Below, piece by piece: positions 1 through 7,772 of a stretch of 64,000 nt of DNA; position 1 is the stretch's first letter, and each line of letters opens with the position of its first letter. Both the position numbers and the translations under genes were made by a program. Under the pieces are notes generated by a model. That model made no database searches, had not been told where the DNA came from, and saw nothing but the letters and a program-made list of their open reading frames with translations. This stretch comes from Roseococcus thiosulfatophilus (GTDB lineage Bacteria; Pseudomonadota; Alphaproteobacteria; Acetobacterales; Acetobacteraceae). Where the stretch lies: the NCBI RefSeq assembly GCF_017311575.1, contig NZ_JAFFQY010000022.1:248001-312000 (forward strand), read 5' to 3'.

Positions 1-159
1 CGTCTCCAGGCAGGCCAGCGCCCGGCTCATGGAGGCATAGACCACCGCCTGCCCCGGCGGGTTCCAGCGGCCGCCCGTGGCCTCGGCGCCCGCGCCCGAG
101 AGGTCATCCGCCGCCCAGCCCCGCGTGTCGCTGGCGATGCGCCAGGCGGTGACGCTCAC
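1..159 (-). CDS. RES-domain toxin, 5' part only
   Basis: The 53 visible codons are the N-terminus of a RES-domain protein; the rest lies beyond the window's left edge. They include GGRWNPPGQAVVYAS (residues 29-43) and ALACLE (47-52), which hold the conserved Arg (R31) and Glu (E52) for which RES is named; the conserved Ser should lie outside the window. Known RES toxins degrade NAD+ and arrest growth. The gene starts with GTG overlapping the antitoxin stop (GTGA, 156-159), so toxin translation is probably coupled to antitoxin translation. The toxin assignment rests on motif plus partner gene. Confidence 0.85.
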   Translation of the reverse strand, partial: MSVTAWRIASDTRGWAADDLSGAGAEATGGRWNPPGQAVVYASMSRALACLET

Positions 160-590
160 GCGTAGGCGCCGCTGATGGCCTTCGCGAGGGTATCGGAAAC
201 CAGGCGCTGCCCCTCCATGGTGTTCAGGAAATCCAACGGGCGGGCATGGCCGAGCGCGGGCAGCGGTTCCCGCAGCCAGCGCGAGAGCCAAGCGCGGGCG
301 TCGAAGCCCTCGGGCGCGCCGGCCTCCAGCACCATGGATTCCACCTGGCCCACCAGCCGGGCCAGGCCCAGCACGCGCTCGCTCTCGGCGGGGGAGAGGG
401 TGCCGCGCTCCTTCACCTTGCGGTTGAAGGTGGCGATGGCGAGGTCCAGCGCCTTGAGGGTGGCGTTGCGGCCCAGCTCCGGCAGGTCCAGCCATTCCTT
501 CGCCACCATCGCGGGCACGCCGGCGCGGATGCGGCCGATGCGCGCCGTGACGGGCGCGTCGTAGATCGCGGCGTAGCTGGCGTGGGACAT
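156..590 (-). CDS. Xre/MbcA/ParS-type antitoxin
   Basis: A 144-residue antitoxin for the RES toxin. The C-terminal half is the Xre/MbcA/ParS toxin-binding domain (DUF2384): SPAESERVLGLARLVGQVES, then WLREPLPALGHARPLDFLNT. The N-terminal half would be the Xre-like DNA-binding part. I place the start at the ATG at 590 because AAGGAG lies 7 bases upstream; an in-frame ATG 11 codons earlier sits inside the inverted repeat at 602-624 and lacks such a site. Such antitoxins neutralise the toxin by direct binding and repress their own operon. The operon order antitoxin then toxin, with a 4-bp overlap, is usual for this class. Confidence 0.88.
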   Translation of the reverse strand: MSHASYAAIYDAPVTARIGRIRAGVPAMVAKEWLDLPELGRNATLKALDLAIATFNRKVKERGTLSPAESERVLGLARLVGQVESMVLEAGAPEGFDARAWLSRWLREPLPALGHARPLDFLNTMEGQRLVSDTLAKAISGAYA

Positions 591-601
591 GGCGCAACTC
601 C

Positions 602-624
602 TTTGAGCAATGTTTATGCTCAAA
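602..624. promoter_or_regulatory. Inverted-repeat operator of the RES/Xre operon
   Basis: A perfect inverted repeat, TTTGAGCA (602-609) and TGCTCAAA (617-624), with a 7-base AT-rich spacer. It lies 12 bp upstream of the antitoxin start and includes a -10-like TAAACA on the minus strand. The position and symmetry fit the binding site of an autorepressing Xre-type antitoxin dimer. That role is inferred from placement. Confidence 0.6.
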
Positions 625-653
625 TGGGCAGAGGGGTCCAGGAAAACCAGCCC

Positions 654-2204
654 TCACACATCCAGGCGCAATTGCCGCGCGGACTTCGCGGCGCGGGCGG
701 CGGATTGGGCGCGTTCGCTGGCGGGGTCGTCCTGGCCGAAGCGGCGGGCACGGCTGCCATGCTTCGCGTAGACGCGGCGGGCGGCGTCGTCGAAGCCCGC
801 GGTGGCGCGCAGCGCCGTCAGCCGCTCGCGCGCGGCGCGCATGGCGGCGGTGACGTCCACCACAGGCGCCGGGTAGCCGGGCGGCGGCGCGTCCAGCTTC
901 CAGGGCATGTGGCGCAGCGCGGGCGGCAGATGCGCCACCTCGGGCACCCAGCGGGCGATGAATTCCGCCTCCGGGTCCTGGTCCAGCCCCTGCTTCACGG
1001 GGTTGTAGATGCGTGGCGTGTTGATGCCCGTGGCGCCGGATTGCATCTGCACCTGGGGCCAATGGATGCCCGGCTCGTAATCCGTGAAGAGGCGGGCCAG
1101 CCGCGCCCCGCTGGCCGCCCAGTCCAGGTTCAAATGATAGCTGGCGACGGCCTGCACCATCGCGCGCATCCGGAAGTTCAGCCAGCCGGTCGCGATCAGG
1201 CTGCGCATGCAGGCGTCGAGGAAGGGCAGGCCGGTGCGACCCTCGGCCCAGGCGAGCAGCAGGGGGTTGTCCGCGGCGGTGGGGCGGCGGGCGGCCTCGG
1301 CGGCGGGGTGGGCGGCGCGGCGTTCGAGTTCCGGCTCGCTCTCCAGCTTCTGGATGAAGTGGCAATGCCAGTGCAGCCGCGACGCCAGGGATTGCGCGGC
1401 GCCGAGCGGGATGGGCCGTTCGCGCGGATCCATCGCGGCCAGGTCGGCCTGGGCGGCGGCGAGGCGGTGCATCACCTCCCGCATCGAGACGCTGCCCATG
1501 GCCAGATGCGGCGACAGGCGGGAACAGGCCCGCGGCGCCGTGCGGGGCGAGGACATGCCGCGCCGGTAATCCGCCCCGCGCCCGGCGAGGAAGCTCTCCA
1601 GCAAGGACAAGGCGGCGGCGCGGCGGGCGGGCTGGGGGCGGAGCAGCCCATCCTCGGAGTTCCAGGCGCGGGGCTGGTCGGGGATGGCGCCTTCCGCCAC
1701 CTCCGGCACGGGAACCAGCCCGCGCGGCACGGGAATCAGCGGTGCTGCATGGTGCGCGGCGGCGCGGGCCGCCCAGCGGTCACGGCTGTGCAACCGGCGG
1801 AAGACGGCGAATTGCCGGTACTCGGTCCAGGGAATGCCCTGGGCGCGGCAGAAGCGGCCCACCGCGCGGTCGCGCGCATAGGTCCAGAGGTTGCCCGTCT
1901 CCTCATGGCTGTGCAGGGCGCGGATGCCGTGGCGCGCATGGAGGTCGGCCAGCACCCCCACCGCATCGCCCACCCGCACCACCAGCGGCAGGCCGATGGT
2001 CGCCAGCGTGGCGCGAAGATCGTGCAGGGCCTCGCGCGTGAAGCGCCATTGCCGGGGCGAGGCATCGTCGCCGCGCCAGTAGTCCGGCTCCACCACATAC
2101 AGGGGCAGCACCGACCCACGGGCAGAGGCCAGCGCCGCGTGGTCCGCCACGCGCAGATCCCGCTTGAACCAGACCACCTCGGTCAATGACGCCGGCTCGA
2201 TCAT
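654..2204 (-). CDS. Cryptochrome/DNA photolyase family protein
   Basis: A 516-residue FAD flavoprotein of the cryptochrome/photolyase family, expected to repair UV pyrimidine dimers with blue light. The N-terminal Rossmann-like domain opens with VVWFKRDLRVADHAAL. The C-terminal FAD-binding domain contains HWHCHFIQKLE, GLPFLDACMRSLIATGWLNF and YEPGIHWPQVQMQSGATGIN. The last motif is typical of the bacterial and plant photolyase-like branch, not of E. coli PhrB, so the exact substrate is uncertain. The start is the ATG at 2204; an upstream in-frame ATG at 2240 would run almost into the divergent creatininase gene. It is divergent from the creatininase-like gene across about 50 bp. Confidence 0.87.
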   Translation of the reverse strand: MIEPASLTEVVWFKRDLRVADHAALASARGSVLPLYVVEPDYWRGDDASPRQWRFTREALHDLRATLATIGLPLVVRVGDAVGVLADLHARHGIRALHSHEETGNLWTYARDRAVGRFCRAQGIPWTEYRQFAVFRRLHSRDRWAARAAAHHAAPLIPVPRGLVPVPEVAEGAIPDQPRAWNSEDGLLRPQPARRAAALSLLESFLAGRGADYRRGMSSPRTAPRACSRLSPHLAMGSVSMREVMHRLAAAQADLAAMDPRERPIPLGAAQSLASRLHWHCHFIQKLESEPELERRAAHPAAEAARRPTAADNPLLLAWAEGRTGLPFLDACMRSLIATGWLNFRMRAMVQAVASYHLNLDWAASGARLARLFTDYEPGIHWPQVQMQSGATGINTPRIYNPVKQGLDQDPEAEFIARWVPEVAHLPPALRHMPWKLDAPPPGYPAPVVDVTAAMRAARERLTALRATAGFDDAARRVYAKHGSRARRFGQDDPASERAQSAARAAKSARQLRLDV

Positions 2205-2254
2205 CCCGCCCGGACATGTCAGCTTGCGGCCGGATCGCAAGAGGAACGCACGCC

Positions 2255-3040
2255 ATGGAAGTCCGCTGGGAGAAGCTCACCGGCCCCGAATTGAAGGCCC
2301 GCGCGGCCGAGGGCGCGCTGCCCATCCTGCCCATCGGCAGCCTGGAGCAGCATGGGCCGCATCTGCCGGTCTGGACCGACAGCTTCATCGCGCATCAGGT
2401 GGCCGTGGCCGCGGCCGAGAGTGCGACGGACGTGCCGGCGCTGGTGCTGCCCCCGCTCTGGACCGGGCTTTCCGAACACCATTTGCCCTTCGGCGGCACC
2501 ATCACGCTCGATTATTCCACCTTCCACGCCGTGCTGCGCTGCGTGGTCCGCAGCCTGAAGGCGCAGGGCTTCCAGCGGCTGCTGATCGTGAACGGCCATG
2601 GCGGCAATATCGAGCCGCTGGGCGTCTCGGTGCGGGAGCTGGCGCATGAATTCGGTATGCCCGTCGTGACCACCACCTGGCCCCAGGCCGCGCCGGCCGA
2701 GATCGCCGCCATCCTCACCACCCAGCCGCGCATCATGCACGCCTGCGAGGGCGAGACGGCGCTGTGGATGGCGCTCGACCCCTCCCAGGTTCGGATGGAC
2801 CGGCTGGAGGAGGCCGCTGGCGCCAACAATGAAGGCGTGCAGGCCCCGCCCGGCTTTTCCCGCTTTTATTCCTTCGCCGAACGCGCCCCGCGCACCGGCG
2901 TCCGCGGCGACCCGCGCGCCGCCACGGCCGAGAAGGGCAAGGCCATGATGGAGGCCCTGGCAGCCCGAATCGCCGCCGCCATGCGCGACCCCGTGCTCTG
3001 GACGGCGCCCGAGCCTGTCTGGAAACCGTCCCAGGAATGA
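2255..3040 (+). CDS. Creatininase family amidohydrolase
   Basis: A 261-residue member of the creatininase (creatinine amidohydrolase/MftE) family. PIGSLEQHGPHLPVWTDS supplies the expected metal ligands E31, H33 and D42, and VNGHGGN is the second family signature. Family members hydrolyse cyclic amides or peptides with Zn or Mn, and the substrate here cannot be read from sequence. The ATG at 2255 follows GAGGAA by 8 bases. The gene lies 81 bp upstream of a phospholipid methyltransferase on the same strand. No mycofactocin genes are nearby, so MftE is unlikely. Confidence 0.85.
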   Translation: MEVRWEKLTGPELKARAAEGALPILPIGSLEQHGPHLPVWTDSFIAHQVAVAAAESATDVPALVLPPLWTGLSEHHLPFGGTITLDYSTFHAVLRCVVRSLKAQGFQRLLIVNGHGGNIEPLGVSVRELAHEFGMPVVTTTWPQAAPAEIAAILTTQPRIMHACEGETALWMALDPSQVRMDRLEEAAGANNEGVQAPPGFSRFYSFAERAPRTGVRGDPRAATAEKGKAMMEALAARIAAAMRDPVLWTAPEPVWKPSQE

Positions 3041-3121
3041 AACACGGCCGTCATCTCTGCCTTGCGCTGCGGCACAGGGCAGGTTAACCCCGGCACTCCA
3101 CCAGAAGGCGCCCGCGCCACG

Positions 3122-3799
3122 ATGTCCAGCTTGGGAATGTCCGAAGGCGATCGCGCCCACCCCCGCGCCGCGCTTGATGCCGCCTCCGTCCGCGATGCCT
3201 ATCGCCGATGGGCCGGTATCTATGACGTGGTGTTCGGTGGCGTCTCCGCGCCTGGCCGCCGCCGCGCCGTGGCCGCGGTCAACCGCCTGTCCCACACGGT
3301 GGGGCGGCGGGTGCTGGAGGTCGGCGTGGGCACGGGCCTCGCCCTGCCGGATTACCGGCCGGAGCTGGAGGTGGTGGGCATCGACCTCTCGCGCGACATG
3401 CTGCTGAAGGCGCAGAAGCGCGTGGCGGAGGAGAAGCTCTCCGCCGTCCATGGGCTGATGGAGATGGACGCGGAGTCCATGGCCTTCGCCGATGACAGCT
3501 TCGACATCGCGGTGGCGATGTACACGGCCTCGGTGGTGCCGGACGCGAAGAAGCTGTTCGCCGAGATGTCGCGCGTGGTGCGGCCGGGTGGGCAGTTGCT
3601 CTTCGTGAACCACTTCGCCGCCGATGACGGGTTCCGCTGGTGGCTGGAGCGCACCACGGCGCCGCTGGCGCGCATCCTGGGCTGGCACCCGGACTTCAAG
3701 CTGTCGGACATCTTCACGCCCGAGACGCAGATCGAGCGGATGGAGGCCTGCGCCCCCATTGCGCTGTTCACCCTGGTGGAAGTCCGCAACGAGGGCTGA
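3122..3799 (+). CDS. pmtA: Phosphatidylethanolamine N-methyltransferase (PmtA-like)
   Basis: A 225-residue SAM-dependent methyltransferase resembling the Rhodobacter-type PmtA, which methylates phosphatidylethanolamine towards phosphatidylcholine at the membrane. SAM motif I is VLEVGVGTGLALPDY; further motifs are VVGIDLSRDML and DSFDIAVAMYTASVVPD. The amphipathic start (YRRWAGIYDVVFGGVSAPGRRRAV) is typical of this group, which shares features with UbiE methyltransferases. I chose the ATG at 3122 over an upstream GTG-like extension because homologous sequence begins after it. The gene converges on the M32 peptidase 8 bp downstream. Confidence 0.8.
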   Translation: MSSLGMSEGDRAHPRAALDAASVRDAYRRWAGIYDVVFGGVSAPGRRRAVAAVNRLSHTVGRRVLEVGVGTGLALPDYRPELEVVGIDLSRDMLLKAQKRVAEEKLSAVHGLMEMDAESMAFADDSFDIAVAMYTASVVPDAKKLFAEMSRVVRPGGQLLFVNHFAADDGFRWWLERTTAPLARILGWHPDFKLSDIFTPETQIERMEACAPIALFTLVEVRNEG

Positions 3800-3807
3800 C
3801 CCCCCCG

Positions 3808-5286
3808 CTATAGGTAGCGGGACGTCAGGTGTTCGGTGAAATCGGCGGGGTCGAGCGGCTTGCCCGTGGCGGCCCGCAGCAGATCCTGGAAGCCCAGCCG
3901 CGCGCCATGCGCGTGGACATTCGCACGAAGGAAGCGCAGCAGGGGTGACAGGTCACCCTGTTCCAGCGCCTTGTCCAGCTCCGGCTCGGCCTTGCGCGCC
4001 GCCTTCATGAGCTGCGCGGCCGCCATGGCGCCCAGGGTGTAGCTCGGGAAATAGCCGAAGGCGCCGTCATGCCAGTGGATGTCCTGCAGGCAGCTGCGCG
4101 CATCATCGGGCGGGGTGATGTCCAGCAGGGCGTGCAGCCCGTCAGCCCAGGCGCCGGGCAGGTCGGCCACCGCCAGGTCGCCGCCGATCATGGCGCGTTC
4201 CAGCCGGAAGCGCAGGATGACATGGGCGGGGTAGGTCATCTCATCCGCATCCACGCGGATGAAGCCGCGCGAGACGCGCCGCCACAGCTTCCCCAGGTTG
4301 CCCGCCGCATAGGGCGCGGGGTCGCCGCCGAAGGCCGCGTGCAGCTCGCGCCCCAGGAAGGTGAGGAAGGCGTCGGAACGGCAGGCCTGCATCTCCACGA
4401 TCAGGCTTTGCGATTCATGGGCGGCCATGCCGGCGCTCTCGCCCACGGGCTGGCGGGCATGGGCAGCGGGCAGGCCGCGTTCATAGAGGGCATGGCCCGT
4501 CTCGTGCAGCACGCCCAGCAGCGCCTTGGCGGGGTCCGCCTCGCTGTAGAAGGTGGTGATGCGGACATCGGTGGGCGTGCCGCCGCAGAAGGGGTGGAGG
4601 CTTTCGTCGAGGCGCGAATGTTCGGCCTCCAGCCCGACACGCAACGACAGGCGCCGGCAGAGTTCGCGCTGGGCCGCGACGGGGAAGGGGCCCGGCAGCG
4701 GGGTGGGCGCGCCGCGACGGGCCTGGAGTTCTTCCGCACGCGGCAGGGCCTCGCGCAGCCAGGCTTCGTAGGCGGTGAAGACGGGCTCCACCTCGGCGGC
4801 CGTCACGCCGGGCTGGTAGCCCTCCATCAGCGCGTCATAGGGGCTGAGACCGGTGGCCGCGGCATAGGCCTGGGCCGTCTCGCGCTGCAGGTGCAGCACC
4901 TCTTCCAGGAAGGGCCGCACCAGGGCGAAGTCGGACGCCGCCTTGGCGTCGCGCCACACCTTCTCGCAGGCGGCGTTGGCGCGGGTAGTGGCCTCGACCA
5001 GGGCCGTGGGCAGGGCGGTGGCGCGGCGATGGGCGCGGCGCATCAGGTCGAGGTTGGCGCTGGCCCATTCGCCCGCGGCCTCGGCGGCGGCAAGGTCCTC
5101 GGCCACCTCGGGCGCGGTCATCATCTCATGGCTGAGGCCGGCCATGGCGGCCAGCTGCTCCCCGCGCGCCGCGCCGCCACCGCGCGGCATCATGGTGCTG
5201 GCATCCCAATGGAGGATGGACTGCGCCTCGCCCAGAGCGGCGAGGCGAGCGGCGCGGGCGGTCAGGCGCTGATAAGCGGCGTTCAT
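3808..5286 (-). CDS. Carboxypeptidase M32 (Taq-like)
   Basis: A 492-residue metallocarboxypeptidase of family M32, cytoplasmic, removing C-terminal residues from peptides. The zinc motif HETGH falls at residues 261-265, and GESAGMAAHESQS downstream supplies the third ligand region; both are hallmarks of carboxypeptidase Taq. Length matches the family (about 500). The ATG at 5286 overlaps the surf1 stop (ATGA), so the gene is probably the last in the cytochrome oxidase transcript. It has no known role in oxidase assembly; the linkage may be only transcriptional. Confidence 0.92.
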   Translation of the reverse strand: MNAAYQRLTARAARLAALGEAQSILHWDASTMMPRGGGAARGEQLAAMAGLSHEMMTAPEVAEDLAAAEAAGEWASANLDLMRRAHRRATALPTALVEATTRANAACEKVWRDAKAASDFALVRPFLEEVLHLQRETAQAYAAATGLSPYDALMEGYQPGVTAAEVEPVFTAYEAWLREALPRAEELQARRGAPTPLPGPFPVAAQRELCRRLSLRVGLEAEHSRLDESLHPFCGGTPTDVRITTFYSEADPAKALLGVLHETGHALYERGLPAAHARQPVGESAGMAAHESQSLIVEMQACRSDAFLTFLGRELHAAFGGDPAPYAAGNLGKLWRRVSRGFIRVDADEMTYPAHVILRFRLERAMIGGDLAVADLPGAWADGLHALLDITPPDDARSCLQDIHWHDGAFGYFPSYTLGAMAAAQLMKAARKAEPELDKALEQGDLSPLLRFLRANVHAHGARLGFQDLLRAATGKPLDPADFTEHLTSRYL

Positions 5287-6008
5287 GGGGACCTCATGCG
5301 ACGGAACGCCCAGAGGGCAAAGATGGCGACCCAAGCCGCGGCCAGCCCGAACCAGGTCAGCGCGTAGCCCAGATGGGGGTTGTTGGGGGCCGGGAAACCC
5401 GTGGCGGCGTCGGGCAGGGGCCCGCGCGAGGGCGGCGGCGCGGCGCCGAAGCCCGAGGGCCCGCGCGGGGCGCCCGGGCGGATGACGGTCAAGGCATAGG
5501 GCGGGGCCTCCGGCACACCCAGCGCCGCGGCGATGGAAGGCGCATCGAAGGTCAGGAAACGGCGCCCGGCGACGTCATCGGCGGCGGCGAAGGGGCTGCG
5601 GCGCTCGCTGGGGCGAGCGAATCCGGTGACGGTGACCTCGCCTTCGGGACGCTCGATGGCGCCGCCCTCCATCGGCACCCAGCCGCGCTCGACCAGCAGC
5701 GGCGGCGCGCCCTCGCGGTCCAGCACCGCGATCAGGCTGCCGCCCAGCACGGGGCCGCGGACCTCCAGGCCCAGCAGCGCCTCGGCACCCGGGCGGAAGC
5801 GGCCGGTGGCGGTGATATGGGCGAAGGGCTCCGGCGCCAGAGGGGCCGGGATGGGCGCGGCGGCCTGGGCGGCGGCGAGTTCCGCCAGCAGCCCGTTCTT
5901 CCAGGCCAGCCGCTGCACCTGCCAGCTGCCCAGCCCCAGCAACAGGGCCAGCACCGGCAGGGCCAGGAAGGAGGGCAGGATCAGCCTCTGCCAGGGACGC
6001 CCGTTCAT
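5283..6008 (-). CDS. SURF1 family cytochrome oxidase assembly protein
   Basis: A 241-residue SURF1 protein, which helps insert heme a into CtaD. One membrane helix lies at the N-terminus (LILPSFLALPVLALLLGLGSW) and one at the C-terminus (YALTWFGLAAAWVAIFALWAF), with a periplasmic domain between. Family motifs include SWQVQRLAWKNGLL near residue 25 and NPHLGYALTWFGLA near the end. The start at 6008 places the first helix at the N-terminus; the longer open frame upstream runs into the ctaE coding region. It follows ctaE on the same strand and overlaps the M32 peptidase start by 4 bp. Confidence 0.9.
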   Translation of the reverse strand: MNGRPWQRLILPSFLALPVLALLLGLGSWQVQRLAWKNGLLAELAAAQAAAPIPAPLAPEPFAHITATGRFRPGAEALLGLEVRGPVLGGSLIAVLDREGAPPLLVERGWVPMEGGAIERPEGEVTVTGFARPSERRSPFAAADDVAGRRFLTFDAPSIAAALGVPEAPPYALTVIRPGAPRGPSGFGAAPPPSRGPLPDAATGFPAPNNPHLGYALTWFGLAAAWVAIFALWAFRRMRSP

Positions 6009-6066
6009 GAACGGAAAACGGCGCGCCGATGAGGGCGCGCCGTCCGGATTGTACGCGAAGCGCGGA

Positions 6067-6903
6067 TCAATGCGGCGCGATCTCGCCCGCGCCCCACCAG
6101 TAGATGGAGACGAAGAGGAAGAGCCACACCACGTCCACGAAGTGCCAGTACCAGGCGGCCGCCTCGAAGCCGAAATGCTTCTCCGGGGTGAAGTGCCCGG
6201 CAATGGCGCGGAACAGGCAGACCGCGAGGAAGATGGTGCCCACGATCACGTGGAAGCCGTGGAAGCCGGTGGCCAGGAAGAAGACCGAGGGATAGACGCC
6301 GCCATCGCGGAAGGGGAAGGGCGCGACCGCGTATTCCCAGGCCTGCAGCCCGGTGAAGATCAGGCCCAGCAGCACCGTGAGCGCCAGGCCCACGATCATC
6401 CCCTTGCGGTCATTGTGCAGCAGCGCGTGGTGCGCCCAGGTCACCGTGCAGCCCGACAGCAGCAGGATCAGGGTGTTGAGGAAGGGCAGGTGGAACGGGT
6501 CGAAGGTCAGGATGCCCTGGGGCGGCCAGATGGCCTGCGTCGCACCCGACACATGCTCCGGATACAGGGCGAAGTGGAAATAGGCCCAGAAGAAGGCCAC
6601 GAAGAACATCACTTCGGAGGCGATGAACAGGATCATGCCGTAGCGCATGCCCAGGCGGGCCACGGCGCTGTGCACGCCCGGCGTCATGCTTTCCTTGATG
6701 ACGTCGCGCCACCAGCCGAACATGCAGGCCAGCGTGCCCGCCGCGCCGAGCACCAGCGGCCACATCATGCCGTAATGGGCCTGCAGAATGATGCCCGTGA
6801 CGAGCAGGCCGGCCGCGAAGGCCGACAGCAGCGGCCACGGCGAAGGGTCCACCAGGTGGTAGGGGTGCTTGTAAGGGCTGCCGCCCTGGCCGGTGCTTGC
6901 CAT
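6067..6903 (-). CDS. ctaE: Cytochrome c oxidase subunit III
   Basis: A 278-residue membrane protein with about seven helices. It matches subunit III of aa3-type oxidase along its length, opening with KHPYHLVDPSPWPLLSA and including LFIASEVMFFVAFFWAYFH, the conserved Glu-containing helix II, and ATGFHGFHVIVGTIFL. Subunit III stabilises the core enzyme and the proton-uptake path. The ATG at 6903 follows AGGATTG. A hairpin with a T-run separates it from ctaG, so its expression may differ from the upstream genes. Confidence 0.97.
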   Translation of the reverse strand: MASTGQGGSPYKHPYHLVDPSPWPLLSAFAAGLLVTGIILQAHYGMMWPLVLGAAGTLACMFGWWRDVIKESMTPGVHSAVARLGMRYGMILFIASEVMFFVAFFWAYFHFALYPEHVSGATQAIWPPQGILTFDPFHLPFLNTLILLLSGCTVTWAHHALLHNDRKGMIVGLALTVLLGLIFTGLQAWEYAVAPFPFRDGGVYPSVFFLATGFHGFHVIVGTIFLAVCLFRAIAGHFTPEKHFGFEAAAWYWHFVDVVWLFLFVSIYWWGAGEIAPH

Positions 6904-6965
6904 CGCTCAATCCTGACCCGTTCGGCGGGTTTGTTCCCGCGCTGGATGGTCCGCATCAATCCCGG

Positions 6966-6993
6966 AAAAGCCGCGGAAGATCAAGTCCGCGGC
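6966..6993 (-). terminator. Terminator-like hairpin between ctaG and ctaE
   Basis: On the minus strand, GCCGCGGA and TCCGCGGC form a perfect 8-bp stem with an 8-base loop, followed at once by TTTT. It sits 7 bp past the ctaG stop and 60 bp before ctaE. The T-run is short, so it is more likely a partial terminator or attenuator within the operon than a full stop. Confidence 0.55.
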
Positions 6994-6999
6994 CGGGCT

Positions 7000-7623
7000 T
7001 CAGCGGGTGGTGGTGGTGCGCGACCCGACATGCGGGCCGGCATTCGCCAGGGCCCCGGCGCGCTCGGCGTCATGCAGGCTGCGGAAGAAGGTGTAGTTGA
7101 CCGTGATGGTGCGAATGTCGCGCGTCGCCGGGTCTTCGGCGATGCGCGGATCCACCCAGAAGGTCAGCGGCATGTCCGCGTGCTGGCCGGGCTCGAGGGT
7201 CTGTTCCTCGAAGCAGAAGCAGGCGGTCTTGTGGAAGTAGCGGCCCACGATCTCCGGCGTCACATTGTAGGTCGAGATGCCGGTGACGGGGCGGTCCGCG
7301 GTGTTGCGGGCGGTGTAGAAGGCCAGGCCCTCCTCGCCCACGCGCAGCGTCATGGCGCGCGTCTCGGCGGCGAATTGCCAGGGCAGGTTGGGCTGGGTGT
7401 TGGCGTTGAAGCGGACCGTGATGGTGGCCTCGCCCGGCGCGGCGGGTGCCGCCTGACCGATCATCGGCGTGCCGCCGAAGCCCGTGACCCGGCAGAACAG
7501 GTCGTAGAGCGGCACGGCGGCGAAGGACACGCCGACCATGAAGGCGACGAAGCCGAAGGAGGCCAGGGCCAGGCGCTTGTTCTTCCGCGCCAGTGTGGCC
7601 GGGTCGGGGCGTTCGATTCGCAT
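7000..7623 (-). CDS. ctaG: Cytochrome c oxidase assembly protein CtaG/Cox11
   Basis: A 207-residue copper chaperone that delivers copper to the CuB site of CtaD. One N-terminal membrane anchor (ALASFGFVAFMVGVSFAAVPLYDLFCRVTGFGG) is followed by a periplasmic beta domain. KTACFCFEEQTLEPGQ carries the copper-binding CxC pair, and LTFWVDPRI and ITVNYTFF are family motifs. It starts at 7623, where its ATG shares one base with the stop of the upstream small gene (TGATG). Length and order (ctaB, coxF-like, ctaG, ctaE) match other alphaproteobacteria. Confidence 0.95.
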   Translation of the reverse strand: MRIERPDPATLARKNKRLALASFGFVAFMVGVSFAAVPLYDLFCRVTGFGGTPMIGQAAPAAPGEATITVRFNANTQPNLPWQFAAETRAMTLRVGEEGLAFYTARNTADRPVTGISTYNVTPEIVGRYFHKTACFCFEEQTLEPGQHADMPLTFWVDPRIAEDPATRDIRTITVNYTFFRSLHDAERAGALANAGPHVGSRTTTTR

Positions 7624-7772
7624 CAGCGCAGCAGCCTCGCGGTCGAGATGAAGAAGAACAGCACCACCAGCGCCATCAGCGCCGCCAGGATGGCCCAGTT
7701 CCGCGCGCGGCGGCGGCGGTCGAAGACCGCGCGTTCCTCCGGCGTCATGGGGCGGTCGAGCGGCGCGGTCAT
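7623..7772 (-). CDS. CoxF-like small membrane protein in the oxidase operon
   Basis: A 49-residue protein, MTAPLDRPMTPEERAVFDRR at the start, then one hydrophobic helix (NWAILAALMALVVLFFFIST). Its ATG overlaps the ctaB stop (ATGA) and its stop overlaps the ctaG start, so it is tightly embedded in the operon. Small single-helix proteins of this form occur at the same position in other alphaproteobacterial oxidase operons, where they are called CoxF. The function is not established; assembly or subunit stabilisation is plausible. Confidence 0.82.
   Translation of the reverse strand: MTAPLDRPMTPEERAVFDRRRRARNWAILAALMALVVLFFFISTARLLR

Noticed and set aside
246-2189. A 647-codon plus-strand frame over the photolyase gene
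   Set aside because: It is antisense to a clear photolyase, and the sequence is Gly/Arg/His-rich without motifs. The same applies to large frames at 5533-7842, 13916-15901 and 55692-57911.
2186-2255. Longer start for the creatininase gene at 2186
   Set aside because: The extra 23 residues overlap the divergent photolyase start, lack similarity to the family and have no ribosome site; GAGGAA supports 2255.
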